DNA from: Elysia marginata | Taxonomy: Eukaryota; Mollusca; Gastropoda; Plakobranchidae | Length of the DNA: 24,113 bases | Reading direction: 5' to 3' | Assembly: GCA_019649035.1 (NCBI GenBank) | Contig: BMAT01001854.1 | Span: 382,257 to 406,369, forward strand | Part shown: in pieces, positions 1-11,600 of the stretch | Position numbering within the stretch: the stretch's first letter is position 1 | How the letters are laid out: every line of letters starts with the position of its first letter | Notes under the pieces: generated by a model | The model's input: the letters and a program-made list of their open reading frames with translations, nothing else | The model's database searches: none | Told to the model about the DNA's origin: nothing | Translations under genes and position numbers: made by a program

Positions 1-2240
1 TGTTTCTTTATTTCCAAAAGTGGGATAAATGAAATGTCTTTTTACAATCTCCGAGGCTTTAGGAATTCAAACTGGCTTGGAATAAGATCTAAAGAGATTG
101 ACAACAGGTGAATCACAAATCAAGGTCTAGACTACGTCTTGCATGCTGTATAGATCTGTTTGAAATGAAAGAAAGGCTTACGTCAGGCTCATCGCCCTGC
201 AACCAAAAGGGGGAAACAAAGGGGGAGGGAGGCGTGACCAGGACGAGAAGAAAGCTAATCACACAATGCTACACAGGCCAAGGGCTAGTCTACAGTCCAC
301 CTGTCACTGTCACATACATGTATCTGGCAAAGAGGCTATCTGGATTTTTCCTTCATTGTTTTACTAGACACAGTCTAGTGTAAACAGAGAACCCACAGAA
401 AAAATACGTGTCTAATTTTAAAGATTTATGAAAAATATGACTTAAAAGATGAAATGTGAAATTGCTATTTCAAATGAAAAATAATCATTACAAGTTGTGA
501 ATTTAAAAGTTCCATGCTACTTTTTAAGACAATTGTTTAGTTGCTGCGCTTTTAAAGGTATCCATATTTTCAATATTGTAAGTTTTTAAAGTGAAAGCAT
601 TGAATTGATACAATGTACTGTTAACAAAAAAAAAAAAGCCAGCAAAATAAAAAAAAAATAACAATCCCCAAACATGAGCAGTATCCTGATAAATATTTGA
701 AGCACTAAAAATCAAATAGTTAGGAAAAAAACAGTTATGTAATATATAAAGAACTTTATAAGGATCATTCAGGAAATCATGAAGCACTGCCATTAGGGAA
801 AATATCGTTAAAAAAGGTTTGAAATATGCGAAAATTTTAAAAAATATAATATGTAAAACATGTAGCACCTTGTTAAAAGCCATCATGGTTAAAGAAGAAG
901 CATGAGAGATCTTAACATACGAATCTTATCTTGTTTGATATAGTGGTGTACATGTACAAATATACATACAGTACACTAACACATGTAAATGATTGCAAAT
1001 CTTTCTCAATTCTCCTCCTATACACTAAATCTGACGGACAAGTTTAACCCAATTGTCCGTGCCTAATGATCATTAATGTAAATAAGAAAAAGGTTTTAAT
1101 AAAAATGTTGCCAAAACCATGAAATGATGCACATTCAAGCATGTTTTTATATGATAAGGAGTGGAAATAGTCACTCCCAGTGACATAAACATTTTCTGAA
1201 GTTTCTCCAAACTGCATTCGGAAAGTTTGATATTGCTTGATTTAATAATGTGATTTAATTCCTTTTATCAACACTTGATGCAGTATCTAACCACGACATG
1301 CTATACTAGTCACTGCTTTATTCTCTAATTCTCAATGTTATTATTTTTAGATTCTTAAATTTGGTATAACTAGAGAGGTAGGGAGCCTACATTCTCTCGT
1401 TCTATGCACATTTGTTTTTTAGTAAACTAAATCTAAATTTGGCCAGCTACTTTAAATGTCCATGAAAAGATGCTAAAGATGAGAAAAGGGATTAAGTAAC
1501 GAAATACACAGAGAGGAAGAAAACCAAAGGCAAAATATATGGGAAGAGAATCAATGAATGAGAATAGTAGGTTTAACGAATTAAGCAGCAACTTATTTAA
1601 CAGCAGCTAAAAGGGGACAGATCTGATTTAAACACATGAGACTGTGGGCTCCAAAGCATGCAAATAATTGTTATGCCAGCCACAATAATTCCAGCAGGTA
1701 GACTAAAAATAATCTATCAAAAAGGGATTTGGGGATACAAAAACGGAGTAAAAGCTAAAGGGCTGGTACACATACGAAGAAAAAATTAGTGCACACTCAA
1801 ATTGTAGAGATGCTGTGATATGAGCAATATATTACTAGTAGCAGCAGTAAGAATTATCATTGGCATCTGCATAGGAACAAGGTTCTGAGCACAATTGCTT
1901 TATGATAAAAGGGGTTGCAGTACTCGTGACTTTCGCGTTTTTTTTAATCACTCATAGGAATACAATTAATTGCCTTGCAAATATCATATTTCGCTTGTGA
2001 CATGGTTCGTGGTTTTCAGCAAAGATAGTGGAATTGTTTAGGTAAAGGTGAAAACGTGACATCCGATTGATTGAGACTTCTTGTGGAAAAAAACGATCCT
2101 TATATGAGAGTCACCTGTTCCACTCTAAAGGTCCTGCACTGCCCATGTTTTTCGTCTAACTAAAGAAGATAACATGGAAGCCTTTCACTAAAAAAAAAAA
2201 ATGCGTCATATCATTATGATTAAGTTCATTCGTTTAAAAA
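1..2240. other. Intergenic or far-upstream DNA, no gene seen
   Basis: This is AT-rich sequence with A and T runs and several TACATGTA and AGATCT words. The open frames here are short, biased towards Lys, Phe and Leu, and resemble no family I know. The stretch at about 100..380 is somewhat less AT-rich and contains a CRE-like CTTACGTCAG (177..186), but nothing links it to a transcript. I see no splice-flanked exon candidate with a convincing protein. Confidence 0.6.
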
Positions 2241-2259
2241 AAACCCTGGGGCTTGATTT

Positions 2260-2277
2260 GGAGGGGGGAGGGGGGGG
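2260..2277 (+). repeat. G-rich tract
   Basis: Three runs of G (2, 6 and 8 bases) are separated by single A residues, and a GGGG lies just upstream near 2248. The sequence could form a G-quadruplex, or it may be the degenerate tail region of the neighbouring SINE-like element. It is a marked compositional outlier in AT-rich surroundings. Confidence 0.7.
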
Positions 2278-2282
2278 AAATT

Positions 2283-2375
2283 GGTAAGTGTGGAGATCGA
2301 ACCCCTGACCTTTGCGTGTCTCCATTTACACAATCATTGTCAGAACGATGCGCTAACCGCGCTCTTATAAACTTT
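2283..2375 (-). mobile_element. tRNA-derived SINE head (or tRNA pseudogene)
   Basis: On the minus strand the segment has an A-box-like GCGGTTAGCGCATCG (plus-strand 2346..2360) followed by a B-box GGTTCGATCTCC (plus-strand 2292..2304). These are the two internal RNA polymerase III promoter elements in tRNA order. Their spacing is longer than in a normal tRNA, and I could not fold a clean cloverleaf with an anticodon, so a SINE head or tRNA pseudogene fits better than a working tRNA gene. Confidence 0.5.
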
Positions 2376-2552
2376 GCAATCCGAAGGACTGTCGTGGAAG
2401 AGCCCATATACTTGCTTAGCAATCTAAATTCAATCTGGGAGAGGTCCTTTTCAATGTTTAAAATCTGAATACGCTTCAAGCTCTAGAGTCGAAGTTTAGC
2501 CATTATCAGTCTAATCTTCCCTCATAAGCCAGCCACAACTGCCATCAGTGTT

Positions 2553-2665
2553 AAGGCGCGCAGTGGCGACATGGGTTTAAGCTATACATGTTTCTCCGAG
2601 TGCCAAGACGGTTGGTGTCGAAGCTACTACATGTACATGTATTAATCGAAGGTTCGAATCATACT
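2553..2665 (+). mobile_element. Possible tRNA-derived SINE head, diverged
   Basis: A GCGCAGTGGCGAC stretch near 2557, which resembles an A box with a small insertion, is followed by a good B-box core GGTTCGAATCA near 2650. A TACATGTACATGTA run lies between them. The pattern resembles an old RNA polymerase III SINE head. No tail or target-site duplication could be defined. Confidence 0.35.
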
Positions 2666-3000
2666 AGGGACAGACATTTCGGGCATATCCACTTAAAGTC
2701 TGCTTCTCACCACTGCTAATTTCATACCTTTAATATCTCTCATTTGCCAAGCAAAACAGCTATTCTGCGGCTCTCATTTCATTGCTGGTTGTCATATTTT
2801 TTGATGTATATATCACCTGTTGAACTAAGAACTGTAATTAATTATTTATTTATAATTCGTTCCTTTTGAATTTGAAAAGATTCTTGGGTACTCCTCATTT
2901 AATAAATGAAAATCACTGTTCCTTCGATTTTGGCTGAAAATAATAATGATTGAAAAAAAAAGAAGAATTATCGATATACCACTGTTACGGTATCTCAGGA

Positions 3001-3020
3001 GCCCCGCCCACTTCCGGGTT
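3001..3020 (+). promoter_or_regulatory. Candidate TATA-less core promoter (GC box + ETS motif)
   Basis: CCGCCC (3004..3009) abuts ACTTCCGGG (3010..3018), a GC-box and ETS-type pair typical of housekeeping promoters. It is one of very few GC-rich spots upstream of the gene. The acceptor at 5514..5515 implies an upstream noncoding exon, and this site could drive it. A donor such as CCTG|GTAGAA near 3087 is possible but weak. The assignment to EXOC2 is inference. Confidence 0.35.
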
Positions 3021-3029
3021 TAGAATGAA

Positions 3030-5515
3030 AACAAAACATGGAAAGACAGACATAGGAGTGACTGTCTGCTCACGAATAATGAACCTGGTAGAACTGTGTT
3101 TGTTAAACAAGCTCTGACATAATATTTTAAATAATCCTCTAAATGCATAATGTCTAGATCTATATACGACACAAAAGTTAATGTTGAAATTGTAGACGCA
3201 TCAAAAGGTCGATCCATACGCCCCATGAATCATTCATAATTTACTGATAACTGAGGGGTCTAAAATCTAGACTAGAGTCTAAGTTCTAGTATTAGACAAG
3301 GTGGAAACATTTCACACAGAGGTGCCACTATACAGAAGCCTAGATCTAAACTTCATTGCAAAGTCTGTCGGGTTTTTAGAATTAAAGGTCCCTTGGGATG
3401 ATCATGCATTTGGCCTGCTTGTGAGACTGACGAAATGAAGGGGATGATAACCCATTTTTAACACCACCATGAGCATGCCAATTCCATGATTAATTCGGGT
3501 CTTGTACAATGAGATGCATTTTTTTTTATTACAGCTAACATCCCTGGTGAAATGAAGGGTAATATTAGAGAGACGGCTAGTTTCTTACTAATCTAAACCT
3601 CAAACTTGCTAGAATCTAGACCTATTAAATATTTAGCGTAAGTTTTGCTACTTATTGAAATTATTCTCTCTGCTTTGGTACATGATATCGGTATTTATAT
3701 ATCATTCCCTCTCTTTTCTACTTCACATTTACTTAAGTTAAAAGACATAATCTTATCATTTTTTCAGATCTATTAATACTAATAGTTTCTTAGAATAATT
3801 GGTACATCATTTTACTCTGAACACTGTATTTTCTAGATCTATCTCAACAATCTTTTTGTGTGCATTAAAGTTGAACATTATGAAGTTTGTGTTGATTTGA
3901 CTTTTTGTTCCATTAATTTTTCTATACCTCCCACAGTAAACAGAAACACGCAGAGATCTATATATTGATTTTTCAATTGGTATCACCATGATTGATCTTG
4001 AAAAACACAGAAAATCTAATCACGAAGGTGGTTTGTCTCACACTCAGTCTAAGCCTAACTTTATACATGGATTATCATTCTTTGTGATGATTCCAGCCTA
4101 ATGAACCCTTTTTCGGTACGAACTTGTGTTTACAAACTAAACAGACTAAATACTTCCCAAGACTGTCAAAATTAAAACAAACAGCTATGTTTCCACAGGA
4201 GTTTCATGGCTACTTTTTCATGAACCTGAACCCACAACCAGTCCAATTTTAATTTGAGGAAAGGCCTTTGAAAAGTAGATTTTTCTCCTTATTCAAAATC
4301 AATGGGAAGGTTAAATAAACAACTCACTTGGCTTTATAAATATGCAATTTTCAATGTTTGGAAGCTTAGAAAAAAGGCGCTGTTGAAAATGTCAATGCTC
4401 TGTAATATGAACATTGTGACATTGGACTCAGTTTTACTGGTTGTGAAAGAGAGTAATGTAGTCATGATTAAATTGAAAACAAAAATTGAATTGCTACAGA
4501 GTGATGATTTACTGATCTCAGCCTCTTAATTTTGAATTTTTTGGCAGAAGTCTCATAGTAAAAATTCATCCCTCAGATGTTTTTTTCAACCTCTAGCTCA
4601 AGTCAAAGCTGCACATTTTTTTCAGTATGTGGATAACATGAGGCAGCATTTTTGCTAGATTGTTTCAAGGAACTTTATTTATACACCACCCAAGAGTTTA
4701 CCTTTGTGGTGATGTTTTCCTGATGATATTTGGTTTCTAAAAATGAATTTGAGTAGTTGTTAATGTTTTCCATGTAGTATATATGAATACTTCCATAGGA
4801 ATTTAACCTAAATATCAGCTCAAAGCACTGATGTTTTTTTTTTTTAAATATTTTTATGAAAATAAAGCTTTTCCAATTTAAAATTTCAAGCCTTGCTTTT
4901 ATCAGTACAAGTTTAATACTTAAATCTAGCGTTGTTACAGAGTGTCAATTTATTCATCCTAGGTGACATTAACACTAGAACATAGTAACTCTCTATATAT
5001 TCACTGTATTTTGACAAATTTGTTATCTTATTATTTGTAGTTAACACCAACTTTCTAAAGAAAGAAAGACTTAAGTATGTTTTTCTCCTGTACATGTCTC
5101 CAAAAAACAGGAAATCAATCAATAGGAAAAAATGTCTTGGAAATTTGCCAACCAAATAATTATTTTTGGCAGTTTAAGGATTCAAGATTTTTTATTATCT
5201 TTTGCCATAGTTAACATTACAAGATTATTTTGCTCTTTAACTTTCATATACAACTTTACACTTATGAAACTATTTTGAACAGGGAAATATCAATGCCAAG
5301 CTACCTGGCATGATATAGACAACTGTATTATCCCACAACAAGATTGAAAAAAAATCTCAATCTTTCACATGGTAGCAATGTTGACTCTCCATTGAAAATG
5401 TCAACAGAAGGTGGGGAAGAAAATATAGGCAACAAACAGTTTGCCGATAAAGTTTAATCTGCCAAAAATTAAATTTATAACATTAAGTTTAAACGATTAA
5501 TTTTGAATTTTGCAG
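3030..5515. other. Presumed 5' UTR intron or upstream DNA, no gene seen
   Basis: This is AT-rich sequence with many TCTAGATCT-like words and no coding segment that I recognise. The 75-codon open frame at 4302..4529 has no family resemblance and no splice context. If transcription starts near 3020, most of this stretch is the first intron. It ends in a T-rich tract and TTTTGCAG at 5508..5515. Confidence 0.5.
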
Positions 5516-5578
5516 AGTTTCTGTTATGACCAGTGTGTGGAAAAACATAATTATACAAGATACTTCAAGTGATATATA
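5516..5578 (+). other. EXOC2: 5' UTR portion of the first coding exon of EXOC2
   Basis: A T-rich tract ending TTTTGCAG at 5515 is a good acceptor, so the first coding exon probably opens here with 63 nt of untranslated leader. The segment contains an upstream ATG at 5526 and a TGA (5570..5572) in frame with the main start. That stop prevents N-terminal extension. The acceptor is predicted from the sequence alone, and an unspliced longer leader remains possible. Confidence 0.55.
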
Positions 5579-5579
5579 A
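5526..5579 (+). promoter_or_regulatory. Upstream ORF ending in TAATG overlap with the EXOC2 start
   Basis: The ATG at 5526 opens an 18-codon frame (17 residues plus stop) that ends with TAA at 5577..5579. The last A of the stop is the first A of the main ATG. The upstream ATG has G at -3 and A at +4, a fair context. The main ATG has A at -3 and G at +4, a strong context. The arrangement would allow leaky scanning or termination-reinitiation to set EXOC2 translation. The frame is seen directly; its effect is inferred. Confidence 0.5.
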
Positions 5580-5696
5580 TGGCACCTAGATACCCGCCTC
5601 CCCTTGTAACTGGGGTTTCTCCAAAGGAAGGACCACCGGGTACAAGGATCACCATCAGAGGGGAAAATTTTGGGAATGATCCAAGAGATCTAATTG
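5579..5696 (+). CDS. EXOC2: EXOC2 coding exon 1 (residues 1-39, TIG domain start)
   Basis: Begins at the ATG and ends at ATTG|GTGAGT, phase 1 out. It encodes [18 protein letters not shown] followed by TIRGENFG, the hallmark first strands of the Sec5 IPT/TIG domain. Thr11 and Arg27, the residues I recall as contacting RalA in the mammalian structure, fall at identical numbers. The vertebrate IPW segment is PPG here. The following intron (2145 bp) is the longest and holds a direct repeat and an inverted repeat. Confidence 0.95.
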
Positions 5697-8600
5697 GTGA
5701 GTGTGCTCATTATAATATTTTTTCTCAAGGAACTATTAAAAACATTGACCTCCTAGCAAAAATAAATGTTCTAAAGGGATATTTGTAATTCTGACAGTTT
5801 AAAAAAAAAAAGCTTTGGTTTAGAAGGACCTGACCAAAATAATTTTATGTACTAAAACTTGAATTTCTAAGATTGGAGCTTAATTTTTCAGATCGATTTG
5901 TTTCAGTGTTCAGTTAAACCAAAAACACTTTTAGATTTATGTTCATCATGAAACAATGATTAATAACTTACAAAGATGTTTCTTTGACAAATGCAGGGTA
6001 GTGTGTTAAATTTATTCTTTTTAAGAATACAACCTGCTTATGAAAAGTTTTTATTTTTAAGAGGGCAGTCCATCTGGTAAACTGGTAAAATACAAAATTT
6101 CGATTTTCAAGCCGTCATGGCACTTTTTACAAAGGTTAGATTTCATTTTTCTACATGACATGAAAACCGTTTTGCAATCAGTCCAGCCGTTTTCTAGTAA
6201 AAGGATAATCAGTCCAGCCGTTTTCTAGTAAAAGAATATCTTGTGAACCCTACCATCGCTGCTTTTTGATAATTTTTGTCATGGTGTCCTTGGTTTCAGT
6301 ACCAAAACATTGACTTTACCTTCTCTGGTGTCACTTTTTTTTTTCAAGTCAATCTACTTTTAGTTTCAGTTTAACATGAAGCTGAAATTTAGAGACATTG
6401 TTGTTGAAACCAGCTGTTTATCATTGTTTACAATGGAGATTCAAGGCAAATTTCACAATGTCAAACTGAAAATACAAACCCAGAACTCTTGAAAAGACAA
6501 AGTTTTGTGGAAACAAATACACAGAGAAAGCTAAAACACCTAGATCTATTTTAGTTGATCAAGACACTCAAAATAGCACTGTGGTCAGTAACCTAGAGGC
6601 ACACCTGTTTTGAGTAGCGTAGAAAAAGTAAGGCCTATATTTAGATCTAGACGACATGGTCTATAATTTAAGTGGTTCAGACTGAGAGAATATGTATTTT
6701 GTAATTACTATGAGTATGACAGTTTTGGGAATAAAGTTTCTGATATTTCTATTCTAAAAAAGCAAATTAAAGATCAACTGCGATGCTGATTTGCTCAAAG
6801 TAGAGCTTCAAGAGGTGGATTGCCAAGGAATTGGAAGTACTCTTCAGTTTGTTTGCCAATCTAAGAATGAGAAATGTGAACAAAATCTAGATTCTACCTT
6901 TTTCAACATACCCTACCCAAACATATTTTATGAACAACTCAATAAACCGCGTTAAAATGAGGACTCCGAAAGAATTTTTAATGCGCGCGAAGAGCAACCA
7001 TGGCATCCCTGTAGTACCCCAGGGCCGAACAAAGAATAGCAAAAGAATCAACAGAAAAAAAAAATAGAATGGGGCATATTCCACTGAAGCATAATAAGAA
7101 CTTAAACATCATTCAGAGCTTTAGTGCTTCATTAAAATGGTGTCCGAAAGTAAAAAAAAGTTGCCCAAAAGTTAAGAAAATTTACAAGACAAAAGAACTA
7201 TTACGTTGATATTTCGTTCAATTTTTGACGTAGAACATTCAAATTTGGCCAGAATAATGTCAATATATATGGCTATGGCATGAATTAAAACTCTTGCTGT
7301 ATCTTTATTACTTTGTTAGTTATAAGCCATACTATGCCACAATTGTGTCAGAAAAGTTGAATAATTTATTCCTTTTATGAAAAAATACTAAAAAATTCAA
7401 GTTTTGACCTAGACTTTTGATTTTAGTTCATGCCATAGCCATACAAATGTAGTTTATTGAGCCCAAAAACTATGGAAATGCTGTGCATGAGAATGGAGCA
7501 ATTTATGTAAAAACTTTATAAAATTTTCAGTTTACAAATTATCTCCCCTTTCAAAAATGATGTAAAAGCAGCCCACATCTATGTAAAAATCTTAAAAACT
7601 ATGATTTTTTTTAAAAAGCTACTTGTCTTTGATAGGGTGTGAACATTTCATTTTCCTAGGACTAATTTTTCCACAGATATAGCACTTTCATGATATAAGG
7701 GTCTTTCAGGTTAACCAGGTTAAGGCATACCATGAGAATATTGCATGTAATTGGAACGTTAAGGTCTACAAGAAACCTGTGCTTCAGGTGGATTAGTGTA
7801 TTTTTTCAAAAGTGTTATCCTAACATGAATTTTTCTAAAAGGTCTCAAGATCTGTGGAATGGATTGTCACCTGTCGGCTGAATGGAAGTCATCCAGCAAA
7901 ATAATTGCCAGAACTGGGCCAGGAAGAGGTATGGGAGACGTTATCCCAATTACTCGATATGGTGGCAAAGGCAGCTGCACTGTTGGATTCAGAGGATATT
8001 TCCTTCATATAGGTAAGACTATAGAACCGGCAGAAAAAAGGGGATACTGGGATTTCCTTCGTCTGTCAAGATTAAAGCTGCACAGGAGACAAAAGGAGAA
8101 AACAAAGATGGACAATCAGAGTTAAAAGCCTCTTCTGTCTTAAACGATAGTACCTGAGCAATTGGGGTTCTTACTTATAAAGTACACAGGAGCTGAAATA
8201 AAAAGAAGGAAAGAATGTAGCTTAAGTTTTGTTCAGTCATTACTTTTGAACTATTTTATGAGAGCAGCTAAAATGTAATTAACACTAACAATATTATTGC
8301 AATAAAAATGTTTCCAACATTATTTTTAAAGAGGCATTTTACGAGGCAATTTTGTAAGAGCTTAGAGCATAAAATGTAAGCAAATTTAATCATTTTTGCT
8401 GAAAATGTGAAACAACACTTTTGTACTAAATTATTATGAAACAGCATTTTTATACTGTCTTGGCGATCGGATTCATAGTCTAGTAATGTGTTGTTTTCTT
8501 GAAGCACCTGAGGATTCTGAACTGCAGGACTTACTGATTAATCAAAACTGAAAAAAATAAAAGCAATAGCACTGAATCTAATCAGAGCATTAGTGGGAAA

Positions 8601-11600
8601 TGGAGTGAATTCCTCATTTTTTCTTGACAGGTTTGAGTGATTATTAGGCATTGCCATGCAAAGAATGCTGACTGCCTTTATCTTTGCATATTCTCAAAAT
8701 CACTAGTCACTCACATAGTAGTGAATAAACTTGAGATTCAAACTAAGGTTCTCCATGATCCCATTGATGCCAACTCTTAGCTTATTTAGCTACTTAGTCC
8801 TACTGATGCAGCTACAGTTCAAAGAAGCTCTTTGCTATTGGTAATGGTCTTTATAATCTACATTGGTTTTCTCAGAGCATTTTTTTTATACATGTATTTC
8901 TTTGGAAATTTTTCATAGGTCCTCTTCAAGAGTATGCGGTGTGGGTTGACGAATCTCAGACAGTTCAGTCAAACCTTGACCGTGGTAGACCAGCTACAGC
9001 AATGGCTGCCAAGGAAGAGGAAGACCCTTTGGGCATTTTGGATGAGGGTGACAAGTAAGCCTTTTTTTTTTATATGATCTTACCATCACAATATAAGAAC
9101 ATTTGAATGTATCATAATTTGTAATTTTAGATGGTATTTTCACACCTGTTGTGGGTAAAATGAAAATATTGAGCTTGACTCACCGCAAGTCCAAGCAAGT
9201 TTGATATAGGAAATTTGAGATTAACACACACACACAAAAAAAAACAACTAACAAACCATTATATGTGGTCTTCACTGCTTTGCCCTAACCTTAGGTGAGA
9301 GTATACAGTTCTTGTTTTTACTCTCATGAGCGATCAAAGGGATAAAACCGTGAAGAACACATATATATCCATTTTTTTTGTGTAGGTAAGAATTTGGTGT
9401 AAGGGGTCTTTAAAAATGGAATTAATGTGCAACTTAAACAATTTTACAGATGATTAGTTGGTGTGCCTTTCTCTCTCCTATATTCTTACCACTGTGTTCA
9501 TAAACACAACAGCAAAATACCCATGCCTTTATTAGTATTTTTATAACTAATGTTCATAAACTAACCTTCAATCATACTGGTAGTCTTTTAATGGACAAGT
9601 TTTACATAATGAACCCTTTATAGCATTAAACTTATATCAGTTGAAGCTCATGAAAATTATTTTTTCCTCAGACCAAAGCTGCGTGAGGAGGAGCTACTTG
9701 AAATGTTCCCAGAAGGTGATGATCTTTTCCAATAATAAAAATATGAACATGAAAGTAATAAATATGTCTTGCGTTCAGGATGAATGTGTTGGATTTCACA
9801 ATCATCACTTTCAAAAGCTTCACTGTTTTCAACAAGACATTTTTCTAAGCTTTAAAAAATTAACACAACTTCAAGGAAAGATATTGAAACTTTTGTTGAT
9901 TTAAAAAATAGAGAAAAAGAAGAAAAAATACATTTTTAAATGGCATTTTCTCCATAAAGAATTTCTAACTTCCAACTCATTCACTCTGGGCATGAGACAT
10001 ATGGTCATTTTTATAGAATTTAATCAAATTAAAGATTAAAAAAAAAACTTAAATTTTTATTTAATAACTTATCTTGTTTTTGAGGAATCAATGAGTGAAA
10101 AAATTGTCGCATATATGCATTTCTTTGTGAGTTGCTTTTTATAGTGCATCCTGTTCAAAAGCTAGAAAACCTTTATTTGCAGTACCTTTCTCTCTAACCT
10201 CTATGATGTATTAATGAACCAGTCAATTTGTTTTTTTTCTGCTGCAGCATCTGGCAACATGTCCTTGGAAAATTTCTCACCAGGCTGGTATCTATTGGAG
10301 CATCACAGGAATGCAAGGTGTGCTACATGATTATTATTTCAGAATTGTAACTTTTCCGACATTGTCAAAAAATTCCGACAACTTCAAGATTTATGTTGTC
10401 TTCAAAGGGTCCCAAATGTGCCAAAAGAGCATATTTTAAGGTCTAATTGAATTTTTTTTCTTTTAGTGCATTTGGTCAAAATTTTTGTTCTTTTAGTGCA
10501 TATGGTCAAAAATTTTTTTTGATGCTCTGTTACAGGTCTGATTCTTTCTGAGTTCTTGATTTTCTTAAATAAAAAAGACCAGAACAAAAAAAAGGAGCAA
10601 ATATGATTCAGATAAGATCAAAGTGACTATGTGTAACAGTATAAAAATATTAAGTCTAGTTGCTGTGGCATTTGAAATGAGAAAATTGGTATTTTCAATC
10701 AAAGGGTGCAAAAATTAAAAAAAAAAATGTTCTTGACATATATTAAAAGCCTACAGCATATTTCCTTGTATACAACTATAGAACTATTTGAATGAAGGCT
10801 AGAAATAGGATTTATATAATCAAGTAAAAGTTGGTTGTTCATATTTATAAATTCTTTGTTATTATGATAATATTAAGTGGTTTTTTTTCTTTTTCTTACC
10901 AACCCAATATTTTCCAAATACAATAACTCAGGACAAACTCAAGATATGATAAATAATCATTATTAATTAGAAGTAAAATAAATGTAGGTATATATGGCAA
11001 AAACTTTGAATTGTGTCCTTGCTATTTCAGTTTCTCAGATCTGAAAGCTGGCCTGAGCTATATGAAGAGGAAGGCTAGTACGAGATCTGAGGGACCAATC
11101 ACATTTGTACGCTCTAATCTCACCACTATCCTTGACTGTCTAGATAGCTTAACAGGTAAAAGGAGCTCTGTTGTTATTTCAAGGTAGACAACATGACAAG
11201 TCAGGAGCAATAATGTTTTTTATGGTTCATAGAGTAAGCGTATGATAAAAACAAAGTCAATATTATCAACCAAACTGATTATTGCTCAAATTTCCAATTG
11301 TAATATAATATTTGAAATATAAAAAATATTATTTGCAAAAGAGTACAGCTTCTTTTTATGATGTATTGATTTATTGATAGGTATGCAGCAAAAACAAGGA
11401 CGAACCAATATTTGCATTTTACCTTCATGAATGCTGTTAATGTTGATTAAAATCGGAAACTGCTTTACAAGCGTTTAATTTCTAATAGAAAAGCTTTTGG
11501 AGCATAAAGCTATATTTTTTAACCTTTCTAAACTCATGTGGGTGTCAATTGTTTTTACTATTTCAGCAATGTATGAGAAATATAGTGAGGAAGATATACG

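Noticed and set aside
108-383. 91-codon open frame on the plus strand
   Set aside because: No family resemblance, no splice context, and the composition looks like chance. Not called as a gene.
524-886. 120-codon open frame on the minus strand, rich in Phe and Lys
   Set aside because: Generated by A/T homopolymers in AT-rich DNA. The hydrophobic look comes from base composition, not from a membrane protein family.
2283-2375. Functional tRNA gene
   Set aside because: A- and B-box-like elements are present, but the spacing is too long and no clean cloverleaf or anticodon stem could be built by eye.
4302-4529. 75-codon open frame starting MGRLNKQLTW
   Set aside because: No recognised domain, no promoter or splice signals tied to it, and it lies in the presumed 5' UTR intron.
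6960-7040. Local GC-richer pocket with GCGCGCG and CCCAGGGCC, and a minus-strand open frame
   Set aside because: No recognisable protein, no splice phase match to EXOC2. It may be a dispersed repeat, but I have no support for a specific call.
8013-8125. Continuation of the exon 2 frame past the donor
   Set aside because: GTAAGA at 8013 is a consensus donor, and the downstream exon at 8919 restores the Sec5 match in phase. The read-through is intron.
9641-9904. 87-codon open frame overlapping exon 4
   Set aside because: It is in a different frame from the Sec5 codons, and only the 44-nt exon 4 fits phase and homology.
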